The notes under the pieces are model-generated. The model saw only the letters and a list, made by a program, of their open reading frames with translations, was not told the origin of the DNA and did no database searches. The position numbers were made by a program, and so were the translations under genes. Positions 29,366 to 36,308 of a DNA stretch of 53,322 nt are shown here, piece after piece. The stretch's first letter is position 1; each line of letters opens with the position of its first letter. The DNA is from Gemmatimonadota bacterium (lineage in GTDB: Bacteria > Gemmatimonadota > Gemmatimonadetes > Gemmatimonadales > GWC2-71-9): positions 1 to 53,322 of the forward strand of contig QHUK01000054.1 in assembly GCA_003222085.1 (NCBI GenBank), read 5' to 3'.

Positions 29366-30241
29366 ATGCGCACCAGCTTCGCCCTCTTGGTCCTTGTCGC
29401 CACGGCTCCGCCGGGGTTCGCGCAGTCCGAGGATCAGCTGCGGACATTCTTCGAAGGGAAGACGGTGCGCGTGAAGATCGAGATGCCCGGGACGGAGGAC
29501 GGGGTGGACGTCTATCCCGGCACGGCGCACCCGATCGACTTCCCCAAGCACGCCACTCGCCTGAAGCGAACCGGGACGGCATTGCGCCGGGGCGACGAAG
29601 TGCTCGTCACCAAGGTGAAGGTCAAGAAGGATCTGATCGAGTTCCAGCTCGCGGGCGGGGGTTACGGGACGTTCGGCGACGACGATAACCCCAACGTTTT
29701 CGTGCCCGCCGCGTCCAAGACGGAGCGGGAGAAGAACCTGGAAAAGGATCTCGAGAAGACGACCGATCCGGCCCGACGCCGCACGATGCGCGAAGAGCTC
29801 GATGCCCTGAGACGGGCCCGTGAGCGGGAAGACGCCCGCAACGAGGCCGAGGCCGCTCAGGCGCGGCAGACGAAGGAGGCGAACATCCGGCAGCGTCGAC
29901 TGGAGGGCGGATCGCGCTTCAACCTCCGCTACAAGCCGGTCGTTCCGGCCGAGGCGCTCACTCCGGACGGCGTGATGCAGGCGCTCGTGGAGTACGTCGA
30001 CTTCTCATCGTTCGGCGCGGAACCGCCGCCGGGCCCGCAAGCGGCCAGCCGGCTCGATGACCTGCGAAAGGGGCTCACCGTCGAGGAGGTGGACGCCTTG
30101 TTGGGGCGCCCCGAGGCGATTTCCCAACGGACGGAAGGTACCCTCAGGGTGAGCACCTCCACCTATCGCACGCGCGATCGCGGCATCACAGCGGAGTTCG
30201 TCGAGGGTGTGCTGATCCGATTCACGATCACCTCGCCATAG
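29366..30241 (+). CDS. Secreted coiled-coil protein, unknown function
   Basis: ATG 29366 is nearest the signal peptide (FALLVLVATAPPGFAQ) of this 291-residue product. An N-terminal strand domain (VRVKIEMPGTEDGVDVYPG...DEVLVTKVKV) is followed by a charged coiled coil (ASKTEREKNLEKDLEKTTDPARR) and a C-terminal domain with RLDDLRKGLTVEEVDALLGRPEAI, recalling the BamE/SmpA-like phrase. No family is certain. Confidence 0.72.
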   Translation: MRTSFALLVLVATAPPGFAQSEDQLRTFFEGKTVRVKIEMPGTEDGVDVYPGTAHPIDFPKHATRLKRTGTALRRGDEVLVTKVKVKKDLIEFQLAGGGYGTFGDDDNPNVFVPAASKTEREKNLEKDLEKTTDPARRRTMREELDALRRAREREDARNEAEAAQARQTKEANIRQRRLEGGSRFNLRYKPVVPAEALTPDGVMQALVEYVDFSSFGAEPPPGPQAASRLDDLRKGLTVEEVDALLGRPEAISQRTEGTLRVSTSTYRTRDRGITAEFVEGVLIRFTITSP

Positions 30242-30303
30242 GGAGCGTAACCGCGATCCGGTCGACGCAGGGCGTGCCAGCTTCGGCGGCGACGTCCTCT
30301 AGG

Positions 30304-30810
30304 TCAGGTGAGAAGGATCAGGGGTAGCACGAGCGCTGCGGCGACCCAGGCCAGGCGCCGCGACGTCCAGGCACGGTGACCGGGCGGCTCGCGGGCGGGC
30401 ACGCGCGCGAAGGGGACGCTGGTGGGCATCACCGCGCGTCGTAGCTGGTCTCGTGCGGCCTCGCGCGTAAGCCCGGCCAGCCACCGTCCCACCGTCTGTT
30501 CCCGTGCGTTGAACGACGCCGCGCGCCGCCACGCTGCACGCAGGGTCGCCGCGACCGTCACGTCCGCCGCATCCGGATTCAATAGCAACGTATAGGCGAT
30601 CGCGTACAGCGTCATGCCGTGCCGCGCGTCCAGCTCCGCGAGTGCGACACGATCGCCGAGCGCGGCGATCCGCTCGACGAGGACGGCATCGGGTGCCAGG
30701 TCCGTCGATGTGGCGCAGGCTTCGGCGCTGGCTCGCATCAGCTCCCCTGAACGGGATTCGAGATCGGGAATGTGCCTAGACGTGGCGCGCACGGTCGTCA
30801 TAAAGAGCAC
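30304..30810 (-). CDS. Sigma-region-2-like protein with C-terminal membrane helix
   Basis: A 168-residue product. Residues about 40-125 match the ECF sigma region-2 layout: LVERIAALGDRVALAELDARHGMTLYAIAYTLLLNPDAADVTVAATLRAAWRRA, then VGRWLAGLTREAARDQLRRA. No region 4 follows. Instead the protein ends with a basic stretch and one hydrophobic segment (RLAWVAAALVLPLILLT) at its C-terminus. It may tether the domain to the membrane. It is divergent from the candidate peptide locus. Start is uncertain (ATG at 30810 or 30801). Confidence 0.6.
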   Translation of the reverse strand: MLFMTTVRATSRHIPDLESRSGELMRASAEACATSTDLAPDAVLVERIAALGDRVALAELDARHGMTLYAIAYTLLLNPDAADVTVAATLRAAWRRAASFNAREQTVGRWLAGLTREAARDQLRRAVMPTSVPFARVPAREPPGHRAWTSRRLAWVAAALVLPLILLT

Positions 30811-30860
30811 GCTACTGAGAGACGGGTCACGGCGTGGCCGCCGAGGTCGACCGCGCGCCG

Positions 30861-30896
30861 GTGACCGCGGTCACATGGCAAGCGTGACAAGCTTGT
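30861..30896. promoter_or_regulatory. Two palindromes in the divergent spacer, candidate operators
   Basis: GTGACCGCGGTCAC (30861-30874) is a perfect 14-base palindrome and ACAAGCTTGT (30887-30896) a perfect 10-base one, 12 bases apart. They lie between the sigma-like gene and the first peptide gene. They may bind a regulator. No clear -35/-10 pair is seen here. Confidence 0.4.
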
Positions 30897-30965
30897 ACTC
30901 CGTCTACGACAGGACCCTGTATTGCGCTCGCCGCGCTGCTGTCGCCTCGGTGCAGCGCCGCCCCA

Positions 30966-31049
30966 ATGTCACACCCGTCCAGTCACCTACGGAGGCACGG
31001 GGGTTGCCACCGTCCCCCGCCGCTTCACCTCGTTGATTCCGACGAGTGA
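30966..31049 (+). CDS. Candidate micro-ORF containing RRHGGCH (27 aa)
   Basis: An open frame of 27 codons from ATG 30966 to TGA 31047-31049, reading MSHPSSHLRRHGGCHRP and then a low-complexity tail. It has no convincing ribosome-binding site. It matters because the seven codons at 30990-31010 (RRHGGCH) recur in the second micro-ORF at 32468, with three base differences, all silent. Each copy lies immediately upstream of one MKHLN precursor gene. It may be a second small peptide or a conserved DNA/RNA element that happens to be open. Confidence 0.35.
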   Translation: MSHPSSHLRRHGGCHRPPPLHLVDSDE

Positions 31050-31075
31050 CCTTGTATCAAATGGGAGGTGGCATC

Positions 31076-31213
31076 ATGAAGCACCTAAACCTCGAAGTCG
31101 AGAAACTGGAGGAGCGCCTGGCGACCTGGCTTCCTCCGATCACGCTGCCGCCGATTGGTGGCGGCGGTTCCGGCACGGGGTCGCACGGCAGTTGCGGTTG
31201 TAGCTGCAGCTGA
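31076..31213 (+). CDS. Candidate RiPP precursor peptide A (45 aa)
   Basis: ATG 31076 follows ATGGGAGGTGGCATC (GGGAGG). The peptide has a helix-like leader MKHLNLEVEKLEERLATW, a bridge LPPITLPPI, and a small-residue tail GGGGSGTGSHGSCGCSCS, with three cysteines in the last seven residues. Too short for standard gene callers. Sixteen of the first 18 residues match peptide B (32639), and both share GGGGSG, so the leader is conserved and the tail varies, as in leader/core precursors. A 14-base-pair hairpin follows at once. The VEKLEERLAT phrase resembles the LExLExR signature at the start of some planctomycete exported proteins. Confidence 0.72.
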   Translation: MKHLNLEVEKLEERLATWLPPITLPPIGGGGSGTGSHGSCGCSCS

Positions 31214-31221
31214 CCGCGGTA

Positions 31222-31253
31222 ACCAGGCGCCCGGGGCAACCCGGGCGCCTGGT
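31222..31253 (+). terminator. Strong hairpin with GCAA tetraloop after peptide A
   Basis: ACCAGGCGCCCGGG-GCAA-CCCGGGCGCCTGGT is a perfect 14-base-pair stem with a GNRA loop. No T-run follows (TAGTGCC), so it more likely slows polymerase or protects the peptide mRNA's 3' end than ends transcription fully. The same stem-loop, with two changes, follows peptide B. Confidence 0.7.
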
Positions 31254-31302
31254 AGTGCCGCGATTCGGGGCATGGAGGTTGCTGCATGGCGAGGCGGCTC
31301 GC

Positions 31303-32343
31303 ATGTCACCTTCCCCAGCCGAAGCGGATCGTTGGCAGGCATGGGATCGCCTGCTCGCGGCGACACCCGAGACCGGGTTCATGCAGTCGTCCTGGTGGGC
31401 GGAGTTTCGCACCACCGCCGGCTTCGGGCACTTCGGGGTCATGCTGAAGAGCGGCGGCACCATCCTCGGCGGCGCGGTCGTGCTGAAGTTCACCTGGGCG
31501 GACGACCGCTGCTTCTACTACGTCCCCGAGGGCCCGGTGCTCCCGAGCGACCCGGCAGTCGCCGGTGCCGTGTTCAACGCCACACTCGAAGCCATCGAAG
31601 ACCACCGCCGCGCCGAGCAGGAGACGGTCAGTCATCTGCGCATCGAGCCGCGCTGGCAGCGGCTGCCGAGCTTCGTCTCCGGGTTCCGGCCCGTCCCGCC
31701 CTTCAGTGATGTTTTCTTCGAGCCGCGGAACACGCTGTGTGTCGATCTGCGCGCGCCGGAAGAGGCCATCCTGGCTCAGATGAAACCGAAGGGTCGGTAC
31801 AATATCCGGGTCGCCCAGCGGCACGGCGTCTCAGTCGTTCAGGACGGTTCCGAGCAAGGCCTCGTGGACTTCCGGGAGATCTACGAGGAAACAACGGCTC
31901 GGCAGGGAATGGAGGCGAAGCCTCCGGAATACTTTCACGCCCTCCTCTCGTTGCTCTCGTCGCGCCGCTGCGGGTCGCTGTTCTTCGCCGAGTACCGGGG
32001 CACGAGAGTCGCGGCCGGCGTGGTGGTATACTTCGGCCGGCGGGCGACCTATTTCTTCGGCGGCTCCCGCTCCAGCCACCGCCACGTCATGGCGCCGTAT
32101 CTCCTCCACTTCGAGATCATGCGCGCCGCCAAAGCACTAGGTCATGACTGGTACGACCTGTGGGGAACGGCGCCGGAAGACGAACCGGATCACCCGTGGT
32201 ACGACATCAGCGTTTTCAAGCGCAAGTTCGGCGGGGTGGGAGTCGATCTCGTGCCGACGCTCGATCACGTGTACGACGCCGCGGCCTACGACACGTACCT
32301 GGCGACCGAGTCCCACGCGGCATCCGTCGGCCCGAAGGAGTAA
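31303..32343 (+). CDS. FemAB/GNAT-fold aminoacyl-tRNA-dependent transferase-like protein
   Basis: A 346-residue protein. Tandem acetyltransferase-like folds of the FemABX type are indicated by ETGFMQSSWWAEFRTTAG, the QMKPKGRYNIRVAQRHGVSV phrase (the classical K-x-R-N-I-R stretch), SLFFAEYRGTRVAAGVVVYFG, and FGGSRSSHRHVMAPYLLHFEIMRAAK, ending HPWYDISVFKRKFGG. Family members move amino acids from charged tRNA to peptidoglycan stem peptides, while distant relatives act on other amines. Here it lies between two precursor genes, so it may tailor or extend the peptide. ATG 31303 is used because the GTG at 31255 overlaps the hairpin tail. Confidence 0.83.
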   Translation: MSPSPAEADRWQAWDRLLAATPETGFMQSSWWAEFRTTAGFGHFGVMLKSGGTILGGAVVLKFTWADDRCFYYVPEGPVLPSDPAVAGAVFNATLEAIEDHRRAEQETVSHLRIEPRWQRLPSFVSGFRPVPPFSDVFFEPRNTLCVDLRAPEEAILAQMKPKGRYNIRVAQRHGVSVVQDGSEQGLVDFREIYEETTARQGMEAKPPEYFHALLSLLSSRRCGSLFFAEYRGTRVAAGVVVYFGRRATYFFGGSRSSHRHVMAPYLLHFEIMRAAKALGHDWYDLWGTAPEDEPDHPWYDISVFKRKFGGVGVDLVPTLDHVYDAAAYDTYLATESHAASVGPKE

Positions 32344-32467
32344 TGGGTGAGCCGTAGCGACCAGACCACTGCACCGACTCCACGACCGCAGAGAATCCGC
32401 AGCACGTCCGCCGGCACCGCCGCCGATCGTCGAGACCGCCGTCGACCCCGCGTGCAGGAAAACAATA

Positions 32468-32578
32468 ATGAAGAAGAAGAGCCGATTGTTGCCGCCGCGC
32501 AGCGTAGCGCGACCGCCCAAACAGCCTGCGACAAGGAGGCATGGGGGTTGCCATCACGCACAATCGCAACGCGGCTGA
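32468..32578 (+). CDS. Candidate micro-ORF containing RRHGGCH (36 aa)
   Basis: From ATG 32468, preceded by CAGGAAAACAATA, a plausible ribosome-binding site, to TGA 32576-32578. It reads MKKKSRLLPPRSVARPPKQ, then PATRRHGGCHHAQSQRG. RRHGGCH matches the first micro-ORF at 30966 with all base differences silent. It is basic and proline-rich, like a small RNA- or membrane-binding peptide or a precursor. Another unsupported frame at 32347-32853 overlaps it. Confidence 0.45.
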   Translation: MKKKSRLLPPRSVARPPKQPATRRHGGCHHAQSQRG

Positions 32579-32638
32579 CTCGGCTCCGGAACGATCAGCC
32601 TTCGGGGAAGTGGCAGTTCACTCCAGCGGGAGGGATGT

Positions 32639-32824
32639 ATGAAGCACCTGAATCTCGAGCTCGAGAAGCTCGAGGAACGCATCGCGACGTGGGCCGTACC
32701 GATGGGTGGTGGTGGCAGCGGCTCGAAGGGCAGCAAGAGCCACGGCTCGGGCAGCAAGGGCTCGAAGAGTCACGGATCGGGCTCCAAGAGCCACGGCTCC
32801 AAGAGCGGGTCCAAGAGCTGCTAG
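32639..32824 (+). CDS. Candidate RiPP precursor peptide B (61 aa)
   Basis: ATG 32639 after GCGGGAGGGATGT. Leader MKHLNLELEKLEERIATW, then AVPM and a tail starting GGGGSGSKGSKSHGSGSK. The tail repeats Gly-Ser-Lys and Ser-His-Gly in an irregular GSKSHGSGSK pattern and ends GSKSC with one terminal cysteine. It has four histidines in the tail and no acidic residue. The shared leader with peptide A means both are likely recognised by the same machinery. It is followed by an intrinsic terminator and the transporter/protease fusion gene. Confidence 0.75.
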   Translation: MKHLNLELEKLEERIATWAVPMGGGGSGSKGSKSHGSGSKGSKSHGSGSKSHGSKSGSKSC

Positions 32825-32833
32825 TGGCAGCCG

Positions 32834-32875
32834 CCATCGGGCGCCCGGGGTAACTCGGGCGCCTGGTGGTTTTTT
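32834..32875 (+). terminator. Intrinsic terminator with GTAA tetraloop after peptide B
   Basis: A stem of about 16 pairs (CCATCGGGCGCCCGGG with CTCGGGCGCCTGGTGG, allowing G-U pairs) with a GTAA loop, followed by six Ts (32870-32875). Between peptide B and the fusion gene this would let the small peptide be made in excess over the downstream proteins. Confidence 0.82.
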
Positions 32876-32901
32876 CTTCACCGGAGGGGGAGACAGGCGC
32901 C

Positions 32902-35268
32902 GTGATTGCCGCCGCACCCAGACTTCGGCGCGATCTCACCGTTAGCCGGCTGGAGACGGCCAACGGCGGGTTTCTCATTGTCAAACATCCCGTCTCCGGC
33001 CGATTCTATCGGTTTCGCGAGGCCGAACGGTTCATCGCCGAGCAGCTCGATGGTGAGACCCCGCTCGACGTCATCCGCGAGCGAACCGAAGAGCGGTTCG
33101 GCGCGGCGCTGGGCGCCGACACGCTGAAAGCCTTCGTCCAGAACCTCGACAAGATCGGTCTGCTCGACACCGGCAAGCCGACGGCGAAGCGGAATCCCGG
33201 CCGCGGCCCGCAGATTCGCGGGAGTCTGTTGTACCTGCGGTTCGCCTTCTTCGACCCGGACCGGCTCCTCGGGCGGCTCGTTCCTCGCCTGCGATTTTTC
33301 TTCACTCGGCCGTTCCTGGTCTTGTCGGCCGTGCCCATTTTGCTCGCGTTCGCGATCACGTTCGCGAATGCCCGCGAGATCGCGGGCGACCTGCCCCGGC
33401 TGTATCAGGCGTCGGCGATCCTGCCGTTCCTCGCGCTCATCCTGGTCGTGGCATCGATTCACGAGTTCGCGCACGGCCTGACGTGCAAGCATTTCGGCGG
33501 CGAGGTGCACGAGCTCGGGTTCATGGTGATGTACTTCCAGCCCGCTTTCTACTGCAACGTCAGCGACGCCTGGCTCTTCCCGGAGAAATCCAAGCGGCTC
33601 TGGGTGGGCTTCGCCGGACCGTACTTGGAGCTGGTGCTTTGGGCGTTCGCCACCATCGGCTGGCGCCTCACGGAGCCGGACACGTGGATCAATTACACGG
33701 CGTTGATCGTGATGACGCTGTCGGGCGTGAGGAGCTTCGTCGACTTCAACCCGTTCGTCAAACTCGACGGGTACTACCTGCTGAGCGACTACCTGGAAAT
33801 CCCGAACCTACGACGGCGGTCGTTCAAGTACGTCGGGGATGGGATCAAGCGGCTGCTCGGGTTCGGTCGCAAGCTCGCATTGCAGGTGTCCCGGCGCGAA
33901 CGGCGGATCTACCTGATCTACGGACTGGTGGCGACCGTCAGCTCGCTCTCGCTCCTCAGCTACGGCCTGGTGAGAGTAGGCAGTTACCTGATCGACAACC
34001 ACCAGCCGATGGCTCTGCTGCTCCTCGTGAGCTACACGGGGCTCCGGTCCGGGCGCCGGTTCCGCCGGTTGTTCGGTCAGCGGTCGGCCCGCTCGGACCC
34101 GGACGACGACGGCGACGTCCTGACCGCCCAGCCGGAAGGCGCCGCCGATGCGCCCGAGACGCCCGAGCCCAAAAAGAAGGGGCGCCGCCCGCGGCGGCGG
34201 GAGATCACCTGGGGCGCGGTCGCGGCCGCCGGCCTGGCGCTCCTGTTCTTCGTCCACATGCAGCTGCGCATCGCCGGTCCGTTCACGGTGCTGCCCGAGG
34301 AGAACGCCGACGTGCGGGCCGGCGTCGACGGGATCATCGAGGAGATTCGCGTGCAGGAGGGCGACCAGGTCAAGGCGGGCGAGGTGATCGCCCGGATCTC
34401 CGACAAGGATGTACGCGCCGAGCTGCTCAAGACCGAGGCGCAGGTGCGCGAGGCCCGGGCCAACCTTCGAAAGCTCCAGGCGGGGACGAGCGCCGAAAGC
34501 ATCGCGGTCGCGCGGGCCGCCGTCTCGCGGGCCCAGGATGCGGCCAAGTTCGCGCAGGCGAAGCTGTCGCGATCCAAGCAGCTGTTCGAAGGGCAGGCGC
34601 TGTCTCCTCAGGAGTTCGAGGCTGCCCAGGAGCAGGCCGTGACGGCTGAAAATGACCTGGCCGAAGCCCGCAGCCAGCTGCGGGTGTTCGTGCGGGGCAC
34701 CCGCCCGGAGGAGATCGAGGCCGCCAGGGCGGCAATCGACCGATTGGAAGCCCAGCAACACCTGCTCGAGACGCAGATGGGACTGCTGGACGTCGTGAGC
34801 CCGGCGACCGGCGTCGTCGCCACCCCCGCCCGGGAGTTGAAGGAGATGCAGGGCCAGTTCGTCGGCAAGGGAGCCCTGATCGCGAAGGTGTACGCCATCA
34901 AGACGGTCACGGCGCAAATCGTCATCACCGAGAAGGAGATCGGCGACGTCCGCGTGGGCCAGCAGGTCGTGCTCAAGTCCCGCGCGTATCCGGACATGGT
35001 GTTTCAGGGAGCCGTGACGACCATCGCCACCGCCGCAGAAGGACTGTCCAGCGGGAGCGCGGACGCAGCGGCGGCGAAGACCGCCTCGACGAGCAGTACG
35101 GGTGTGAGAACCTTCGTGATCACCACGGAGATCGACAACCGCTCCGGGCTCCTCAAGCCGGGTATGACCGGCTTGGCGAAGGTCGTAGGCGGTGACAGGC
35201 GCGTCATCGATCTCTTGACGCGACGGCTGGGCCACACGTTCAAGGTCGAGTTCTGGTCGTGGTGGTAA
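32902..35268 (+). CDS. PqqD-like/M50 protease/HlyD adaptor fusion, 788 aa
   Basis: GTG 32902 follows GGAGGGGGAGACAGGCGCC. About residues 10-90 form a PqqD-like recognition domain (VKHPVSGRFYRFREAERFIAEQLDGETPLDVI). Then comes a membrane metalloprotease of the site-2 or YydH type: HEFAH at 187-191 in a helix, FNPFVKLDG at 282-290 (second motif with the metal Asp), and about six membrane helices. After an Arg/Pro-rich linker, one membrane helix at about 434-453 starts an HlyD-like part: lipoyl-like GVDGIIEEIRVQEGDQVKAGEVI, a long coiled coil of alternating Ala/Glu (510-620), and the beta-barrel domain to the end. This couples leader recognition, cleavage and export in one protein. Confidence 0.88.
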   Translation: MIAAAPRLRRDLTVSRLETANGGFLIVKHPVSGRFYRFREAERFIAEQLDGETPLDVIRERTEERFGAALGADTLKAFVQNLDKIGLLDTGKPTAKRNPGRGPQIRGSLLYLRFAFFDPDRLLGRLVPRLRFFFTRPFLVLSAVPILLAFAITFANAREIAGDLPRLYQASAILPFLALILVVASIHEFAHGLTCKHFGGEVHELGFMVMYFQPAFYCNVSDAWLFPEKSKRLWVGFAGPYLELVLWAFATIGWRLTEPDTWINYTALIVMTLSGVRSFVDFNPFVKLDGYYLLSDYLEIPNLRRRSFKYVGDGIKRLLGFGRKLALQVSRRERRIYLIYGLVATVSSLSLLSYGLVRVGSYLIDNHQPMALLLLVSYTGLRSGRRFRRLFGQRSARSDPDDDGDVLTAQPEGAADAPETPEPKKKGRRPRRREITWGAVAAAGLALLFFVHMQLRIAGPFTVLPEENADVRAGVDGIIEEIRVQEGDQVKAGEVIARISDKDVRAELLKTEAQVREARANLRKLQAGTSAESIAVARAAVSRAQDAAKFAQAKLSRSKQLFEGQALSPQEFEAAQEQAVTAENDLAEARSQLRVFVRGTRPEEIEAARAAIDRLEAQQHLLETQMGLLDVVSPATGVVATPARELKEMQGQFVGKGALIAKVYAIKTVTAQIVITEKEIGDVRVGQQVVLKSRAYPDMVFQGAVTTIATAAEGLSSGSADAAAAKTASTSSTGVRTFVITTEIDNRSGLLKPGMTGLAKVVGGDRRVIDLLTRRLGHTFKVEFWSWW

Positions 35269-36266
35269 TGGACACCTCACCGGACGTCCTCACCCGCGAC
35301 CCCGCGCCGGTTCCCGTGGCTTCGGATCCACGGCCGGCTGGTGGGGACGCACCGGCTCGGTGCGAGCAGGACGCGGATCAAAGCCTGTATCTCATCGGCC
35401 GGCCGCCGCTCAAGGACTTCCTTCGGTTCGTGACGCATCACGCCGTGAATCCCCCGGCGGAGAAGGCCCTCACCGACGCCTGGCAGGCCGCCCGCGAGGT
35501 CGTCCACCGGCTCGAAACCGAGGAAGCAGGCATCGCGGATGATCCGCCCATCGGCAAGCTCGGGTCGGAGTACGAGCCGCTGTTGATCGAGTTCCTCAAG
35601 GATCCGCTGGTGCATTATGGGTTCAACACAGTCCCGACCGAAGTGGCCATCGTCGAGCTTGACCGCATGGTGGTCTATCAGGAGCATATCGATATCACTC
35701 ACTCCCGCCGGCTCCAGCAGACGCTCGGCGCCATCCCCGGCCGGGCCGAGCTGTTTCGGACCTGCCTCCCCTATGATCACCCCCAGCCGCCGGTGAAGTG
35801 GTGTCGCGCCGGCGAGGGCAAGTTCGTCTTCGTCTCCCCGTCGAACGATTTACGCTTCTTGGGCCCGAGGAAGGTCCACCCCGGCGAGCTGAAAGACGCG
35901 CCTGGGGGGAACCTCGTGGGTGTCGTCGGGGCCTCCGTGGGGTTCGGGTCGAATTTCATGAACGCCATCTACGCCGAGAAGCGCCTGATCCTCAACAACG
36001 GGAGCCATCGCGCTTTTACCCTGCGGCAGATGGGCGTCACGCACGTGCCTTGCATCGTCCAGCACGTGCCGTCGCGTGACGAGCTGGAAGTGGTGGCCTC
36101 TTCGTCGGTCCGGCGCAATCCGGATCTCTTCCTCAAGCACGTCCGGCCCCCGATGCTCAAGGACTACTTCGATCCGCAGCTCCGCATGGTCTTGCCGGTG
36201 CATCGGCGCCTGCGCCAGATCACGGTGCGCTTCGAGGTCGAAGAGGATTTCGTGCCTGCGCTGTGA
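35268..36266 (+). CDS. ParB/sulfiredoxin-like protein, unknown function
   Basis: ATG 35268 overlaps the fusion gene stop (TAATG). The 332-residue protein has the central phrase LILNNGSHRAFTLRQMG and VTHVPCIVQHV, which resembles the NG-HRA---- segment of ParB/sulfiredoxin nucleotide-binding folds. Before it comes a helical half (DADQSLYLIGRPPLKDFLRFV) and VVGASVGFGSNFMNAI. The end is DYFDPQLRMVLPVHRRLRQITVRFEVEEDFVPAL. I recognise no experimentally studied family. Position right after the transport gene makes it a probable part of the peptide system. Confidence 0.75.
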   Translation: MDTSPDVLTRDPAPVPVASDPRPAGGDAPARCEQDADQSLYLIGRPPLKDFLRFVTHHAVNPPAEKALTDAWQAAREVVHRLETEEAGIADDPPIGKLGSEYEPLLIEFLKDPLVHYGFNTVPTEVAIVELDRMVVYQEHIDITHSRRLQQTLGAIPGRAELFRTCLPYDHPQPPVKWCRAGEGKFVFVSPSNDLRFLGPRKVHPGELKDAPGGNLVGVVGASVGFGSNFMNAIYAEKRLILNNGSHRAFTLRQMGVTHVPCIVQHVPSRDELEVVASSSVRRNPDLFLKHVRPPMLKDYFDPQLRMVLPVHRRLRQITVRFEVEEDFVPAL

Positions 36267-36308
36267 CGGTTGCGGGCGACGGCCGCCCGCCACCATATTC
36301 GCACATTC

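Noticed and set aside
29229..29582. N-terminal extension of the Gfo/Idh/MocA protein
   Set aside because: The extension overlaps the opposite gene and lacks family likeness. The Tat signal begins after GTG 29228.
32347..32853. A 168-codon frame over peptide B
   Set aside because: It reads peptide B and the micro-ORF in another frame, has skewed Arg/Pro/Gln composition, and peptide B is supported by a near-identical leader in peptide A.
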